Origin: HGM04593 sp045646965
GTDB lineage: Bacteria > Bacteroidota > Bacteroidia > Bacteroidales > Bacteroidaceae
NCBI GenBank assembly: GCA_045646965.1
Contig: JAZRLR010000012.1
Location: forward strand, 1 to 64,000
Direction of reading: 5' to 3'
Length of the DNA: 64,000 nucleotides
The notes beneath the pieces were generated by a model. The model searched no databases. It worked only from the letters and a program-made list of their open reading frames with translations, and was not told the DNA's origin. This document shows positions 44,928 to 53,807 of the stretch, in pieces. The position numbers and the translations under genes were made by a program. Positions within the stretch are counted from its first letter, which is position 1. Every line of letters begins with the position of its first letter.

Positions 44928-47900
44928 ATGAAAAAAAGAATTATAACTATGTATATGCGACAATTTATGCAATTATCGGCGGCATTGATGGTGTTGATGC
45001 CGACGACTATGCAGGCATCGGGCTCTCTTGCCGAGAACTCTGCTGCGAGCGACTCTGTAAAGGTCGAAGCAAAAGCTGTTGATGCAATTGAGGAGCGTAC
45101 CATCACAGGTACTGTTTATGATGCAGCAACAAATGTGCCTATGGCCGGTGTCAGAGTGAAAGCTACCGGTCACGACAGAATAACAACTATGACCAATGCC
45201 GAGGGACAGTACAAACTCACTATCCCCTCGTACGTTACATTGTTGAGCTTCTCTACACCTGAATATCTTTTGGTGCAGGAGCCCGTTCACAACAATGATA
45301 TTATAAACGTGCGTCTCTATGCCGACAAATTCTCGGCCAACTACACCGAGGATATCAAGGCTCTCGAGCACAACTCTTTCGAGACAGGTACCACATCTTC
45401 AATGGTAATCGACGAGGATATTCAGAAGAACCTCGGTGCCGATGTGCGCTCAATCACACGTTCGGGTGCCCTGGCCGTGGGTAACGCAATGTACATCCGC
45501 GGTATCAACTCAATATTCTCAAAGACACAGCCCCTGGTTGTAGTCGATGGAATCATTTGGGATATGCAGGAGGATAATACATTCTTGCATATGGGTATCT
45601 TCAACAACGTGCTCGCTGCCATTGATGTAAACGACATCGCCGAGGTTAAAGTCCTCAAGAACGGTGCCGCCATCTATGGTGCGCGCGGTGCCAACGGTGT
45701 CATCGTCATCAAGACAAAGCGCGGTGAGAGTATGGCTACACGCATTACCGCCAATATCTACGGCGGCGTAACCTTCGCTCCCAAGACTATGGATATGATG
45801 GGTGCCGAGGATTATCGCCTCTATGCCAACGACCTTATCGGTACAATGGAGAATATCGGCACAAACCAGCAGTTCGACTTCTTGCGCAGCGACAAAGACT
45901 TTGTGCGCTACAACAAGTATCACAACAATACCAACTGGGAAGACTATGTATACCGCGAGGCTCTCTCACAGAACTACAAAATAAATGTAGAGGGTGGTGA
46001 CGACATCGCTATGTACAACTTCTCATTCGGTTACACTGCAGCCGACAGCCCCCTCGAGGGAAACAACCTCGAGCGTATGAACGTGCGTCTTAACTCTGAC
46101 ATCTCGTTGGCCGAGAACTTCAACACACGTGTGGACATCTCTTACTCACGCGTTGCACGTGAGTTGCTCGACGACGGTGTGCGCGAGGACGATTCAGCCT
46201 TCCCCGTGAGCTCAATCGGCTTCCTCTCAAAGGTTAAGTCACCCTTCTTGAGCCCCTATCGTTTCTCTGACCTCGGTGAGATAAGCACCAACCTCGACGG
46301 TGCCGACGACTTCGCCTATGCTCCCGTGAGCAAGAGCGTTTCATATCCCAATAACCGCCTCTACAACCCCTTGATTATCCTCGAGAATGGTGCTGGCGCT
46401 TATAAGAACGAGATGGAGTACACAAATATGGGTATCACCATCGCTCCCGAGCTCAAGCTTGGCAAGTTCACATTGACCGAGACATTCAACTATCTGTTGC
46501 ACCGTGTGAACGAGGTTTACTACCTCCCCTATGCCAACCCCTCGGGCGCAACAAATACCGACTTCTATGCCGACAAGCTCGGTACACGCATTAGCAACTA
46601 CGCTTCTTCACTCTTTGGTAAAGAGGCTGCTATCACAAGCGACACCCGTCTCGACTGGAGCAAGCGCTACAAAGCACACGCTATCGAGACTTACGGAGGT
46701 TTCCGCTACACAAGTTTCGACTTCGACTCGAACTCAATCGGCGGTGCCAATACAGGTAACGACAACAGCTACGGTGTGCGTGCCGACCTCGATGGTCTCA
46801 CCACAGGCGGTGACAATAACACCTGGAACAACCTCGCTTGGTATCTCTCTGCCGACTACTCTTACAAGACACGTTACTTCTTGCAGGCAACAGCCTCTTT
46901 GGAGACCTCTTCACGCTTCGGTAAAGAGGCTGCCGACGGCATCAAATTCGGCGGTGTTTCTTGGGGCTTCTTCCCCTCACTCCAGGGTGCTTGGATTATC
47001 TCTTCGGAGGATTGGTTCAAACTGCCCGCTGTAAACCAGCTCAAGTTGCGTGCAGGTTACGATGTAACAGGTAACGATGCCATCGACTACTACGCAGCTC
47101 GCAGCTACTTGCAGGCTATCAAATACTACGACAAACGTATGGGATTGCAGATTGCAAACGTAGAGAACGAGAGCGTTAAGTGGGAGACCACATCACGCGT
47201 GAACCTCGGTTTCGATGCTATGATGTTCAACAACCGCCTGGCCTTGAGCCTCGATGTTTACAAGAGCACAACATCCGACCTCCTCGTTCAGAAAAAGTAT
47301 CCCTTCGTTGCAGGTATGGAGACATACTGGGGTAACGGCGGCGAGCTCGAGAACGCAGGTTTCGAGGCTACCGTGGGCGCGAAGATTATCAACACACCCA
47401 GCGTTCAGTGGGAACTTGGCGCTTCGGTAGGCCACTACAAGAACGAGGTTACAGCACTCGACCAGGAGAGCGTGACTTCGGTTTACGGTGGCGAGGTTAA
47501 GACTATGGTAGGCCAGCCCGTAGGTGTATTCTGGGGTTACAAGAGCAAAGGCGTTATTTCATCGGCCGATGATGCAGAGCGTCTTGGTCTCTATATGAAA
47601 GATGGTGTTACAATCAAGAACTTCAAGGCCGGTGACGTGCAGTTTGTCGATGTATATCAGGGCGACGGCGTTGGTTTCATCAACGAGAAGGACAAGACTG
47701 TCATCGGTGATCCCAACCCCGACTTCTATGGTAACATCTTCTCTTCTCTCTCTTATAAGAACTGGAAGCTCGACGTAGTTTGCAACTACTCTGTGGGTAA
47801 CGACGTATACAATTACTATCGTCAGCAGCTCGAGAGCGGTTCTAACTTCTACAACCAGACACCCGCAATCCGCAACCGTTGGCAGTACGACGGTCAGCAG

Positions 47901-48206
47901 ACAAGCACTCCCGCCATCGCTTTCGGCGATCCTATGGGCAATAGCCGCTTCTCTGACAGATGGATTGAGGACGGTTCTTACCTCAAGCTCAAGACCATCA
48001 AGCTCTCTTACGACGTTCCCGTCTCTTTGAGCTGGTTGCAGGGTATCACCGTGTGGTGCGCAGCAGAGAATGTCTACACACTCACAAAATACGAAGGAAA
48101 CGACCCCGAGTCTTCTGTGAACAACAACATCTTCTATCAGGGTGTAGACGCAGGTCTCCTTCCCCAGAGCAGAAGCTATCATATGGGCTTGAAGATTAAT
48201 CTCTAA
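44928..48206 (+). CDS. SusC/RagA-like TonB-dependent transporter (second copy)
   Basis: 1092 residues from the ATG at 44928 (MKKRIITMYMRQFMQLSAAL), which begins a signal peptide ending near MQASG. A GTG at 44889 and an ATG at 44907 are in frame but would add non-signal residues. An unusual acidic/Ala/Ser-rich stretch (about 32-60) precedes the CarboxypepD_reg-like domain (RTITGTVYDAATNVPMAGVR). The plug holds AMYIRGINSIFSKTQPLVVV and VKVLKNGAAIYGARGANGVI. The barrel ends MGLKINL. It is clearly diverged from the first copy, so probably not a recent duplicate. Confidence 0.93.
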   Translation: MKKRIITMYMRQFMQLSAALMVLMPTTMQASGSLAENSAASDSVKVEAKAVDAIEERTITGTVYDAATNVPMAGVRVKATGHDRITTMTNAEGQYKLTIPSYVTLLSFSTPEYLLVQEPVHNNDIINVRLYADKFSANYTEDIKALEHNSFETGTTSSMVIDEDIQKNLGADVRSITRSGALAVGNAMYIRGINSIFSKTQPLVVVDGIIWDMQEDNTFLHMGIFNNVLAAIDVNDIAEVKVLKNGAAIYGARGANGVIVIKTKRGESMATRITANIYGGVTFAPKTMDMMGAEDYRLYANDLIGTMENIGTNQQFDFLRSDKDFVRYNKYHNNTNWEDYVYREALSQNYKINVEGGDDIAMYNFSFGYTAADSPLEGNNLERMNVRLNSDISLAENFNTRVDISYSRVARELLDDGVREDDSAFPVSSIGFLSKVKSPFLSPYRFSDLGEISTNLDGADDFAYAPVSKSVSYPNNRLYNPLIILENGAGAYKNEMEYTNMGITIAPELKLGKFTLTETFNYLLHRVNEVYYLPYANPSGATNTDFYADKLGTRISNYASSLFGKEAAITSDTRLDWSKRYKAHAIETYGGFRYTSFDFDSNSIGGANTGNDNSYGVRADLDGLTTGGDNNTWNNLAWYLSADYSYKTRYFLQATASLETSSRFGKEAADGIKFGGVSWGFFPSLQGAWIISSEDWFKLPAVNQLKLRAGYDVTGNDAIDYYAARSYLQAIKYYDKRMGLQIANVENESVKWETTSRVNLGFDAMMFNNRLALSLDVYKSTTSDLLVQKKYPFVAGMETYWGNGGELENAGFEATVGAKIINTPSVQWELGASVGHYKNEVTALDQESVTSVYGGEVKTMVGQPVGVFWGYKSKGVISSADDAERLGLYMKDGVTIKNFKAGDVQFVDVYQGDGVGFINEKDKTVIGDPNPDFYGNIFSSLSYKNWKLDVVCNYSVGNDVYNYYRQQLESGSNFYNQTPAIRNRWQYDGQQTSTPAIAFGDPMGNSRFSDRWIEDGSYLKLKTIKLSYDVPVSLSWLQGITVWCAAENVYTLTKYEGNDPESSVNNNIFYQGVDAGLLPQSRSYHMGLKINL

Positions 48207-48225
48207 TGAATACACATCGCATTAT

Positions 48226-48247
48226 CGGCAGAGGTTCGCCTCTGCCG
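48226..48247 (+). promoter_or_regulatory. Intercistronic UUCG-tetraloop hairpin between the second susC and susD
   Basis: CGGCAGAGG, TTCG, CCTCTGCCG: a perfect 9-bp GC-rich stem with a TTCG loop. It starts 20 bp after the susC stop and ends 27 bp before the susD start. It has no T-run, so it is not a standard terminator. An mRNA-stability or processing element is likely. Confidence 0.7.
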
Positions 48248-48274
48248 GCAAGGCGGAATAAACAAAATATAACA

Positions 48275-50572
48275 ATGAAAAAGAATCTTATTTATACAGT
48301 TACATTCCTTCTTTGTGGAGCGATGTTTTTCAGCTCGTGCGAGGATTTGCTTGATGTAGATTCAAATCGCGTGGAGTATGAATTTGACGGTTGGACTTTC
48401 AACGACTCTGTATATTCTGTGCTCGGTATTCTGAATACAGTTCAGAAGGTGGGTGACAGACAAATCCTCTTGGGTGAGTTGCGCGGCGACCTGCTCACAA
48501 TCAACGAGAAGGCTTTGAAAGATGCCGACCTGGCCGACATAAGCAATTTTGATTTCGACCCCAATAATAATAAGTATCTCGATGCAACAGGTTACTATGC
48601 AATTATCAACAACTGTAACCTCTTCCTCAACCGTGTAGATACCGCCAAGACCTACGACAATGTGCGTCTTATGATGCGTGAGTATGTGGCTGTGAAGAGT
48701 ATCCGCACCTGGACCTATATGCAGTTGATGAAGAACCACGCTGTCATCCCCTATATCACCGAGCCCATCCTCACACACGAGCAGGCCGAGGAGGCGATGT
48801 CACAGCCCGGTCTCGACCAGTTGAGCGTAATCAACGCCCTCATCGAGGATATCGAGAAATATGAGAACCCCGAGCTCTACAGAATGCCTATGTGGAAGAT
48901 TGACGGTTTCAAGATATTGGACGGTGTGCCCACATCTAAATTGTTTATGCCTATCCGTGTGTTGCTTGGCGACCTCTACTTGTGGAGAGCCGCTCTCAAC
49001 GCCGAGACAGCTACATATCCTCTTGCAGCCCCCAACTTCAACAGCGATTATATGATGGCTGCAAAATGCTACTACGACTACCTCGTAGAGGATAACGAAC
49101 TCCACGACCGCTACCAAACAGCCTCTTTGGGTATCTCTGACGAGATTCTCTCGAAGATGGTCGAGGGCAATGCAGTGGAGACTTCTTTGAACGGCTCTCA
49201 CTCGGCTCGTTTCTTCCAGGGCGACATAAAGAGCGCAAGCAGCTATATGGTTGCAATGATTCCCTTCGCCGACAACGAGAACACCGGTGCAGTCTCTTCA
49301 CTCGACGAGATTTTCGCCCCCATCGGTGTGAGCGGTCAGAACCAGATTGTAGCTTCAAAGGGTATGGAGAATATCGCTCTTGCACAGCAGTACATCTACC
49401 GTGAGGTTAAGGACGCTTCACGCGAGAGCTACAAATACCACAAGGTACTCTCTAAATGGACTCCCGGTGACTTGCGTTACTACTCAAACACAGCCTACCA
49501 GCTCGGCGAGGACAAGAACCAGACACGTCACGGCGGTATCATCACCAAGTTCAACGTATCAGAGGGTGAGGATGTAAGAATCGACAACGAGGGTGTTCAG
49601 ACAATCAAGAAGTCTTGCCTCACAAACAATATCATCCTCGACCGTCCCGAGTACATTTACCTGCGCTTTGCCGAGGCTCTTATGGGCTTGGAGCGTGAGG
49701 GCTTCTCGGGTGCAAAAGAGCTTGCTATGGCAGTGCTCAAGTCGGGTGCAAAAGAGGAGTACAAGTTGTGGTGGCACCCCGAGACCAAGATAGAGAAGGT
49801 GCTCGACGAGAATGGCAAAGAACTCACAATGCCCCTCTGCCTCAACGGTACAGGTGTTGAGTTCGGTACATCACACGTATATGTATACAAGAAGAACTAC
49901 AAGGGCGAGTACATCCTCGACTCTAAAGGGCAGCCCAAGAAGTTCTATCAGTACGTTCCCGTGTACCAGGAGATTACATCGTCACGCGGCGATTACGAGC
50001 CCGTTGTGTTCGACTTCTCTGACGCTGCCTTCGACGACAACGCAGGTATTCACTCTCGTGGTGCAGGTTACACAGAGTTCAACGACGAGTATGCTCTCGT
50101 AGACTCTATAGTTGCCAAGTACAACGGCCTTACTTCGAACGGCGGTACAGAGACTTTGAAGACTCTTGCAAAAGACGAGAACGGATACATCTTGCAGGTG
50201 CCCACAGTTGCTGTGAAGAACCTCGAGGATGCAGCCTTGAACGATATGTATGAGACCGACGCACGCGGTAACGTAAAATACAAGGATAAAGCGACAGAGG
50301 TTGTCGTTCCCTCTTACGATGTAACCGACGATATGCGTGTCGATTATATGTACGACAAGCTCATCGACGAGATGGCTCTCGAGATGGCGTGGGAAGGCCA
50401 CCGCTTTGGCGACCTCGTGCGTATGGCAATCTCTCTCGGCAAGCCCGAGTTCCTTGCCGACCGCGTTGCCAAACGTAACGGCGACCTCGACGCTACGCTC
50501 CGTGCCAAGTTGCTCAATAAAGCAAACTGGTATATCCCCCTCCCCGACAATTATATGCCCGTTAAGGAGTAA
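48275..50572 (+). CDS. SusD/RagB-like surface lipoprotein (second copy, long)
   Basis: 765 residues from the ATG at 48275, where the lipoprotein signal starts (MKKNLIYTVTFLLCGAMFFS, Cys22). The frame is open from 48206, but the extra codons run through the intercistronic hairpin. SusD features are DATGYYAIINNCNLFLNRVD, VAVKSIRTWTYMQLMKNHAV and the C-terminal MALEMAWEGHRFGDLVRMAI. It is about 200 residues longer than typical SusD proteins. The extra sequence (about 490-670) includes a Lys/Tyr-rich insert (HVYVYKKNYKGEYILDSKGQ) that could extend the ligand site. Confidence 0.92.
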   Translation: MKKNLIYTVTFLLCGAMFFSSCEDLLDVDSNRVEYEFDGWTFNDSVYSVLGILNTVQKVGDRQILLGELRGDLLTINEKALKDADLADISNFDFDPNNNKYLDATGYYAIINNCNLFLNRVDTAKTYDNVRLMMREYVAVKSIRTWTYMQLMKNHAVIPYITEPILTHEQAEEAMSQPGLDQLSVINALIEDIEKYENPELYRMPMWKIDGFKILDGVPTSKLFMPIRVLLGDLYLWRAALNAETATYPLAAPNFNSDYMMAAKCYYDYLVEDNELHDRYQTASLGISDEILSKMVEGNAVETSLNGSHSARFFQGDIKSASSYMVAMIPFADNENTGAVSSLDEIFAPIGVSGQNQIVASKGMENIALAQQYIYREVKDASRESYKYHKVLSKWTPGDLRYYSNTAYQLGEDKNQTRHGGIITKFNVSEGEDVRIDNEGVQTIKKSCLTNNIILDRPEYIYLRFAEALMGLEREGFSGAKELAMAVLKSGAKEEYKLWWHPETKIEKVLDENGKELTMPLCLNGTGVEFGTSHVYVYKKNYKGEYILDSKGQPKKFYQYVPVYQEITSSRGDYEPVVFDFSDAAFDDNAGIHSRGAGYTEFNDEYALVDSIVAKYNGLTSNGGTETLKTLAKDENGYILQVPTVAVKNLEDAALNDMYETDARGNVKYKDKATEVVVPSYDVTDDMRVDYMYDKLIDEMALEMAWEGHRFGDLVRMAISLGKPEFLADRVAKRNGDLDATLRAKLLNKANWYIPLPDNYMPVKE

Positions 50573-50592
50573 TATTTCGGAAATATAATCAA

Positions 50593-50629
50593 TGAATCGG
50601 GAGAGGTATGCACCTCTCCCGATTCTGTT
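50593..50629 (+). terminator. Terminator of the FAS1/SusCD block
   Basis: GAATCGGGAGAGGT, loop ATGC, ACCTCTCCCGATTC, then TGTTTA: a perfect 14-bp stem 20 bp after the susD stop. Confidence 0.9.
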
Positions 50630-50643
50630 TAAATCTATAGCTT

Positions 50644-51348
50644 ATGAAAAAGATTGTAATTCTCACAGGCGCAGGAATGAGCGCCGAAAGTGGTATATCG
50701 ACCTTTAGAGGTGGTGGCGGCTTGTGGGACGAGTATCCCGTGGAGCAGGTGGCTACGCCCGAAGGCTTTGCAAGCAACCCCTCGCTTGTGCTCGAGTTCT
50801 ATAACAAACGCAGGGCACAGCTTTTCGAAGTGCAGCCCAACGAAGGACACCGCCTTGTGGCCTCTCTCGAGAGAGATTACGACGTGATTGTTATAACACA
50901 GAATGTCGATAATTTGCACGAGCGTGCGGGCTCCTCACAAGTTATGCACCTGCACGGCGAGCTTATGAAGGTGTGCTCGTCGCGTGAGCCGAATAACGAG
51001 GCTTATGTGCGCACCCTCTCACCCTCGTCACCTACGATAAAGATGGGCGACCTGGCCGACGACGGCTCGCAGCTGCGTCCTTTCATTGTGTGGTTTGGCG
51101 AGGCCGTGCCTATGATTGAGGAAGCCGTGGCTGCATTGAGAGACGTAGATGCGTTTCTGATAATTGGCACTTCGCTCAATGTATATCCCGCAGCAGGGTT
51201 GCTCAACTATGTCCCTGTGGGAGTTCCCATTTTTTTGATAGACCCCAACGATGTGCTGGTGACACGCCGCGATGTCACACACATACGCGAGGGCGCCTCG
51301 CAGGGTATGCGCCGCTTCATAGAGGAGTATCTGCCTCAAATTGGTTGA
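50644..51348 (+). CDS. Sir2-family NAD-dependent protein deacylase
   Basis: 234 residues. It has the NAD-binding GAGMSAESGISTFR (9-22), QNVDNLH (86-92) and catalytic His104 in HLHGE. Tyr53 and Arg56 form the YxxR pair that lets SIRT5/CobB-type (class III) sirtuins accept succinyl or malonyl groups. The region after the catalytic His should hold four zinc-binding Cys but has only one (Cys111). GDLADDGSQLRPFIVWFGEA replaces the zinc module, a form I know from other Bacteroidota. It lies just after the Sus terminator, with a rubredoxin gene 54 bp downstream. Confidence 0.92.
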   Translation: MKKIVILTGAGMSAESGISTFRGGGGLWDEYPVEQVATPEGFASNPSLVLEFYNKRRAQLFEVQPNEGHRLVASLERDYDVIVITQNVDNLHERAGSSQVMHLHGELMKVCSSREPNNEAYVRTLSPSSPTIKMGDLADDGSQLRPFIVWFGEAVPMIEEAVAALRDVDAFLIIGTSLNVYPAAGLLNYVPVGVPIFLIDPNDVLVTRRDVTHIREGASQGMRRFIEEYLPQIG

Positions 51349-51402
51349 AGCAGTGAACAAAACAGTGTGTACAATTGTTAAACCCCTATAAAAAGAGATG
51401 TT

Positions 51403-51567
51403 ATGAAAAAGTATTATTGCACAGTGTGCCAGTGGGAATATAATCCCGAAATTGGCGACCCCGAAGCAGGTATAGAGCCCGGTACAGCGTTTGAGAACCT
51501 CCCCGAGGATTGGGTGTGTCCCTTGTGCGGTGTAACCAAAGAGGAGTTTGCTCCCGTTGAGGAGTAA
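51403..51567 (+). CDS. Rubredoxin
   Basis: 54 residues, full length for the family. The Fe(Cys)4 site is complete: Cys6 and Cys9 (YYCTVCQWEYNP), Cys39 and Cys42 (DWVCPLCGVTKEEF). It is a small cytosolic electron carrier that, in anaerobes, feeds electrons to peroxide- or superoxide-reducing enzymes. None of those is adjacent, so its partner is unknown. The YgiQ gene converges on it with a 4-bp gap and no hairpin between them. Confidence 0.97.
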   Translation: MKKYYCTVCQWEYNPEIGDPEAGIEPGTAFENLPEDWVCPLCGVTKEEFAPVEE

Positions 51568-51571
51568 CCTC

Positions 51572-53425
51572 TTAAAGCCCTAACTTTTTGAGCAGGTCCT
51601 TGCGCCCCATACGGCGCAGGGACTCTGTTATATTACGGCGTTCCTCGGGCTTGTACCAGAAGAAGAACTTCCTCTGTGCCTCTTTGTCGCGCATAGAGCG
51701 TGCCACATACACCTTCTCGCCTGTCTCGGGGTTTATGCCCGTGTAGTACATCTCTGTGGCCATTGTCATAGGTGTGGGAGTGAAGTCCTGCACCTGCTCA
51801 AGATGGAAATTCAGTTGCTTTGTCTCTGCCGCGAGCTCGGCCATACTCTCTATGGTGCTGCCGGGGTGGCTGCTGATGAAATAGGGTATTATCTGCTGTT
51901 TCAGGTTGTATCGGCTGTTTATCGTGTCGAATATCTTCTTGAAACGGTGGAACTGTGCAAACGGGGGCTTGCGCATAAGGCGCAGCACTGCATCGTTGGT
52001 GTGCTCTGGAGCCACTTTCAGGCGTCCGCTCACGTGGTTGCGTATGAGCTCTTCGGTGTAGCGGTCTGTGGCCTCGTCCATTGCCTTGTCTCCTGTGCGG
52101 TGCAGCAGCATATCGTATCGCACTCCGCTGCCTATGAAGCTCTTTTTAATCTCGGGCATAGCGTCTACCTTTTTGTAGAGCTCGAGCAGGGGGGTGTGGT
52201 CTATGTTAAGGTTGGGGCATATCTTGGGCTGTATGCACGAGGGGCGTGAGCACTTGCTGCAGAGCTCGCTCTTCTTGCCTCGCATCATATACATATTGGC
52301 AGAGGGGCCTCCGAGGTCCGATAGGTAGCCCTTGAAGTCGGGCAGGGCTGCTATGGCCTTTATTTCGCGCAGAATACTCTCGGTGCTGCGGTTTACTATG
52401 AATTTTCCTTGGTGTGCCGATATTGTGCAGAAGGCGCAGCCGCCGAAACATCCGCGGTGTATGTTCACCGAGAATTTTATCATATCATATGCGGGGATGC
52501 GCTTGCCGTTGTATTTGGGGTGGGGCAGGCGTGTGTAGGGGAGGTCGAAACTGTGGTCGAGCTGTTCGGTGGTCATCGTGGGGAAGGGAGGGTTTATTAC
52601 CACAATGCCTTCGTCATACTCCTGTATGAGCCTCTTTGCATTTACTTTGTTCGATTCTTTCTCTATCGCAAGGAAGTTGGCCGCCTGTTTCTCTTTGTTT
52701 TTCAGGCAGTCGTTGTGCGAGGCGAGCTGTTTGTCGTTCTCACCGCTTGTGATATCCTGTTTGCGGGTGAGGTATCCTGTCTGTCTTATCTCTTTTGTGA
52801 TTTCTCGTGCCTCGTCTGCTGTGATATATTCTCCCTGTCGTGCCTCCAATCGCTCTTTCATTGCGTTGGCCAGGGCAAGCATAGGCTGCTCGCCCATACC
52901 GTAGACAAGCACGTCGGCACGGCTGTCGATGAGGATGCTCTTCTTGAGGCAGTCCTGCCAGTAGTCGTAGTGTGTGAAACGACGCATAGAGGCCTCAATT
53001 CCTCCTATCACAACTGCCGAGTCGGGGAATAGTTTTTTGAGTGCGGTGGAATAGACCGTGGTGGCATATTCGGGGCGCATACTGTGCTTGCCGTTGGGCG
53101 AATAGGCATCTTCGGAGCGGAATCTCTTTGCGGCGGTGTATTTGTTCACCATAGAGTCCATACAGCCTGCCGATATGCCAAAGAAGAGACGCGGGCGTCC
53201 CATCTTCTTGAAATCGCGCAGGTCGTCCTGCCAGTTGGGCTGCGGCACTATGGCCACGCGCAGTCCCTCGGCTTCCAGTAGTCGTCCTATGACGGCTGCA
53301 CCAAACGAGGGGTGGTCTATATATGCGTCACCGCTGAATAGGACCACATCCATTTCGCTCCACCCGCGCATCTCTGCCTCTTTGCGGGTGGTGGGCAGCC
53401 AGTCGCTCACTTTGCGTTCACTCAT
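51572..53425 (-). CDS. YgiQ family radical SAM protein
   Basis: 617 residues from the ATG at 53423-53425 (MSERKVSDWLPT); 13 further in-frame codons upstream look unrelated to the family. The N-terminal part (FSGDAYIDHPSFGAAVIGRL) and the radical SAM motif CFGGCAFC (in NIHRGCFGGCAFCTISAHQG, near residue 325) are typical of YgiQ. A Cys-rich stretch (CSKCSRPSCIQPKICPNLN) suggests a second metal site. The reaction of YgiQ is not established. Its start overlaps the end of the upstream small gene by 8 bp. Confidence 0.93.
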   Translation of the reverse strand: MSERKVSDWLPTTRKEAEMRGWSEMDVVLFSGDAYIDHPSFGAAVIGRLLEAEGLRVAIVPQPNWQDDLRDFKKMGRPRLFFGISAGCMDSMVNKYTAAKRFRSEDAYSPNGKHSMRPEYATTVYSTALKKLFPDSAVVIGGIEASMRRFTHYDYWQDCLKKSILIDSRADVLVYGMGEQPMLALANAMKERLEARQGEYITADEAREITKEIRQTGYLTRKQDITSGENDKQLASHNDCLKNKEKQAANFLAIEKESNKVNAKRLIQEYDEGIVVINPPFPTMTTEQLDHSFDLPYTRLPHPKYNGKRIPAYDMIKFSVNIHRGCFGGCAFCTISAHQGKFIVNRSTESILREIKAIAALPDFKGYLSDLGGPSANMYMMRGKKSELCSKCSRPSCIQPKICPNLNIDHTPLLELYKKVDAMPEIKKSFIGSGVRYDMLLHRTGDKAMDEATDRYTEELIRNHVSGRLKVAPEHTNDAVLRLMRKPPFAQFHRFKKIFDTINSRYNLKQQIIPYFISSHPGSTIESMAELAAETKQLNFHLEQVQDFTPTPMTMATEMYYTGINPETGEKVYVARSMRDKEAQRKFFFWYKPEERRNITESLRRMGRKDLLKKLGL

Positions 53426-53741
53426 TCTCTTTTGTTGCGGGTGTCTCCTTGGCAAGGCTTGCAAGCCAGCCGTTGTAGCACTCCATAAGGTTATTGAGCC
53501 CGAGGGCTTTCATATTCTCGTCATATAGCACGGGGCACAGTTCGAGCAACTCCTTGGCGTCCATCTCCTGCGATGCAATGAGAGAGCGCACCGTGAGGCG
53601 CAGCTTTGCCAGAGACTCCTCGTCGGCGATGCCCAGGCTGTTTGTTATTCTGTCGAGAAGAGAGTATTTCTTTATCAGAGACAGCTGCTCTTCTGTCACC
53701 TCAATGGTTCTTGTTCCCGATGCGTTTGCGTTTATCTTCAT
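53418..53741 (-). CDS. Small helical hypothetical protein upstream of ygiQ
   Basis: 107 residues from the ATG at 53741 (MKINANASGTRTIEVTEEQL); the longer open frame to 53804 crosses the promoter. It is predicted to be mostly helical with no Cys cluster, signal peptide or membrane segment. I do not recognise the family. Its 8-bp overlap with ygiQ indicates translational coupling and a possible shared role. A -7 element is at 53762-53769. Confidence 0.65.
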   Translation of the reverse strand: MKINANASGTRTIEVTEEQLSLIKKYSLLDRITNSLGIADEESLAKLRLTVRSLIASQEMDAKELLELCPVLYDENMKALGLNNLMECYNGWLASLAKETPATKENE

Positions 53742-53761
53742 AATGTTTTTTGTTGGTAGGG

Positions 53762-53769
53762 CAAAATTA
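53762..53769 (-). promoter_or_regulatory. -7 promoter element for the small gene and ygiQ
   Basis: TAATTTTG on the minus strand matches TAnnTTTG, 20 bp upstream of the start at 53741. Confidence 0.5.
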
Positions 53770-53807
53770 ACCAAAAAATCTGTAAGTCTTATCTGCCGTT
53801 GCAAATA

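Noticed and set aside
34601..50572. A conventional polysaccharide utilisation locus
   Set aside because: SusC and SusD are present, but there is no glycosidase, lyase, sulfatase or hybrid regulator in or next to the block, so the label is not supported.
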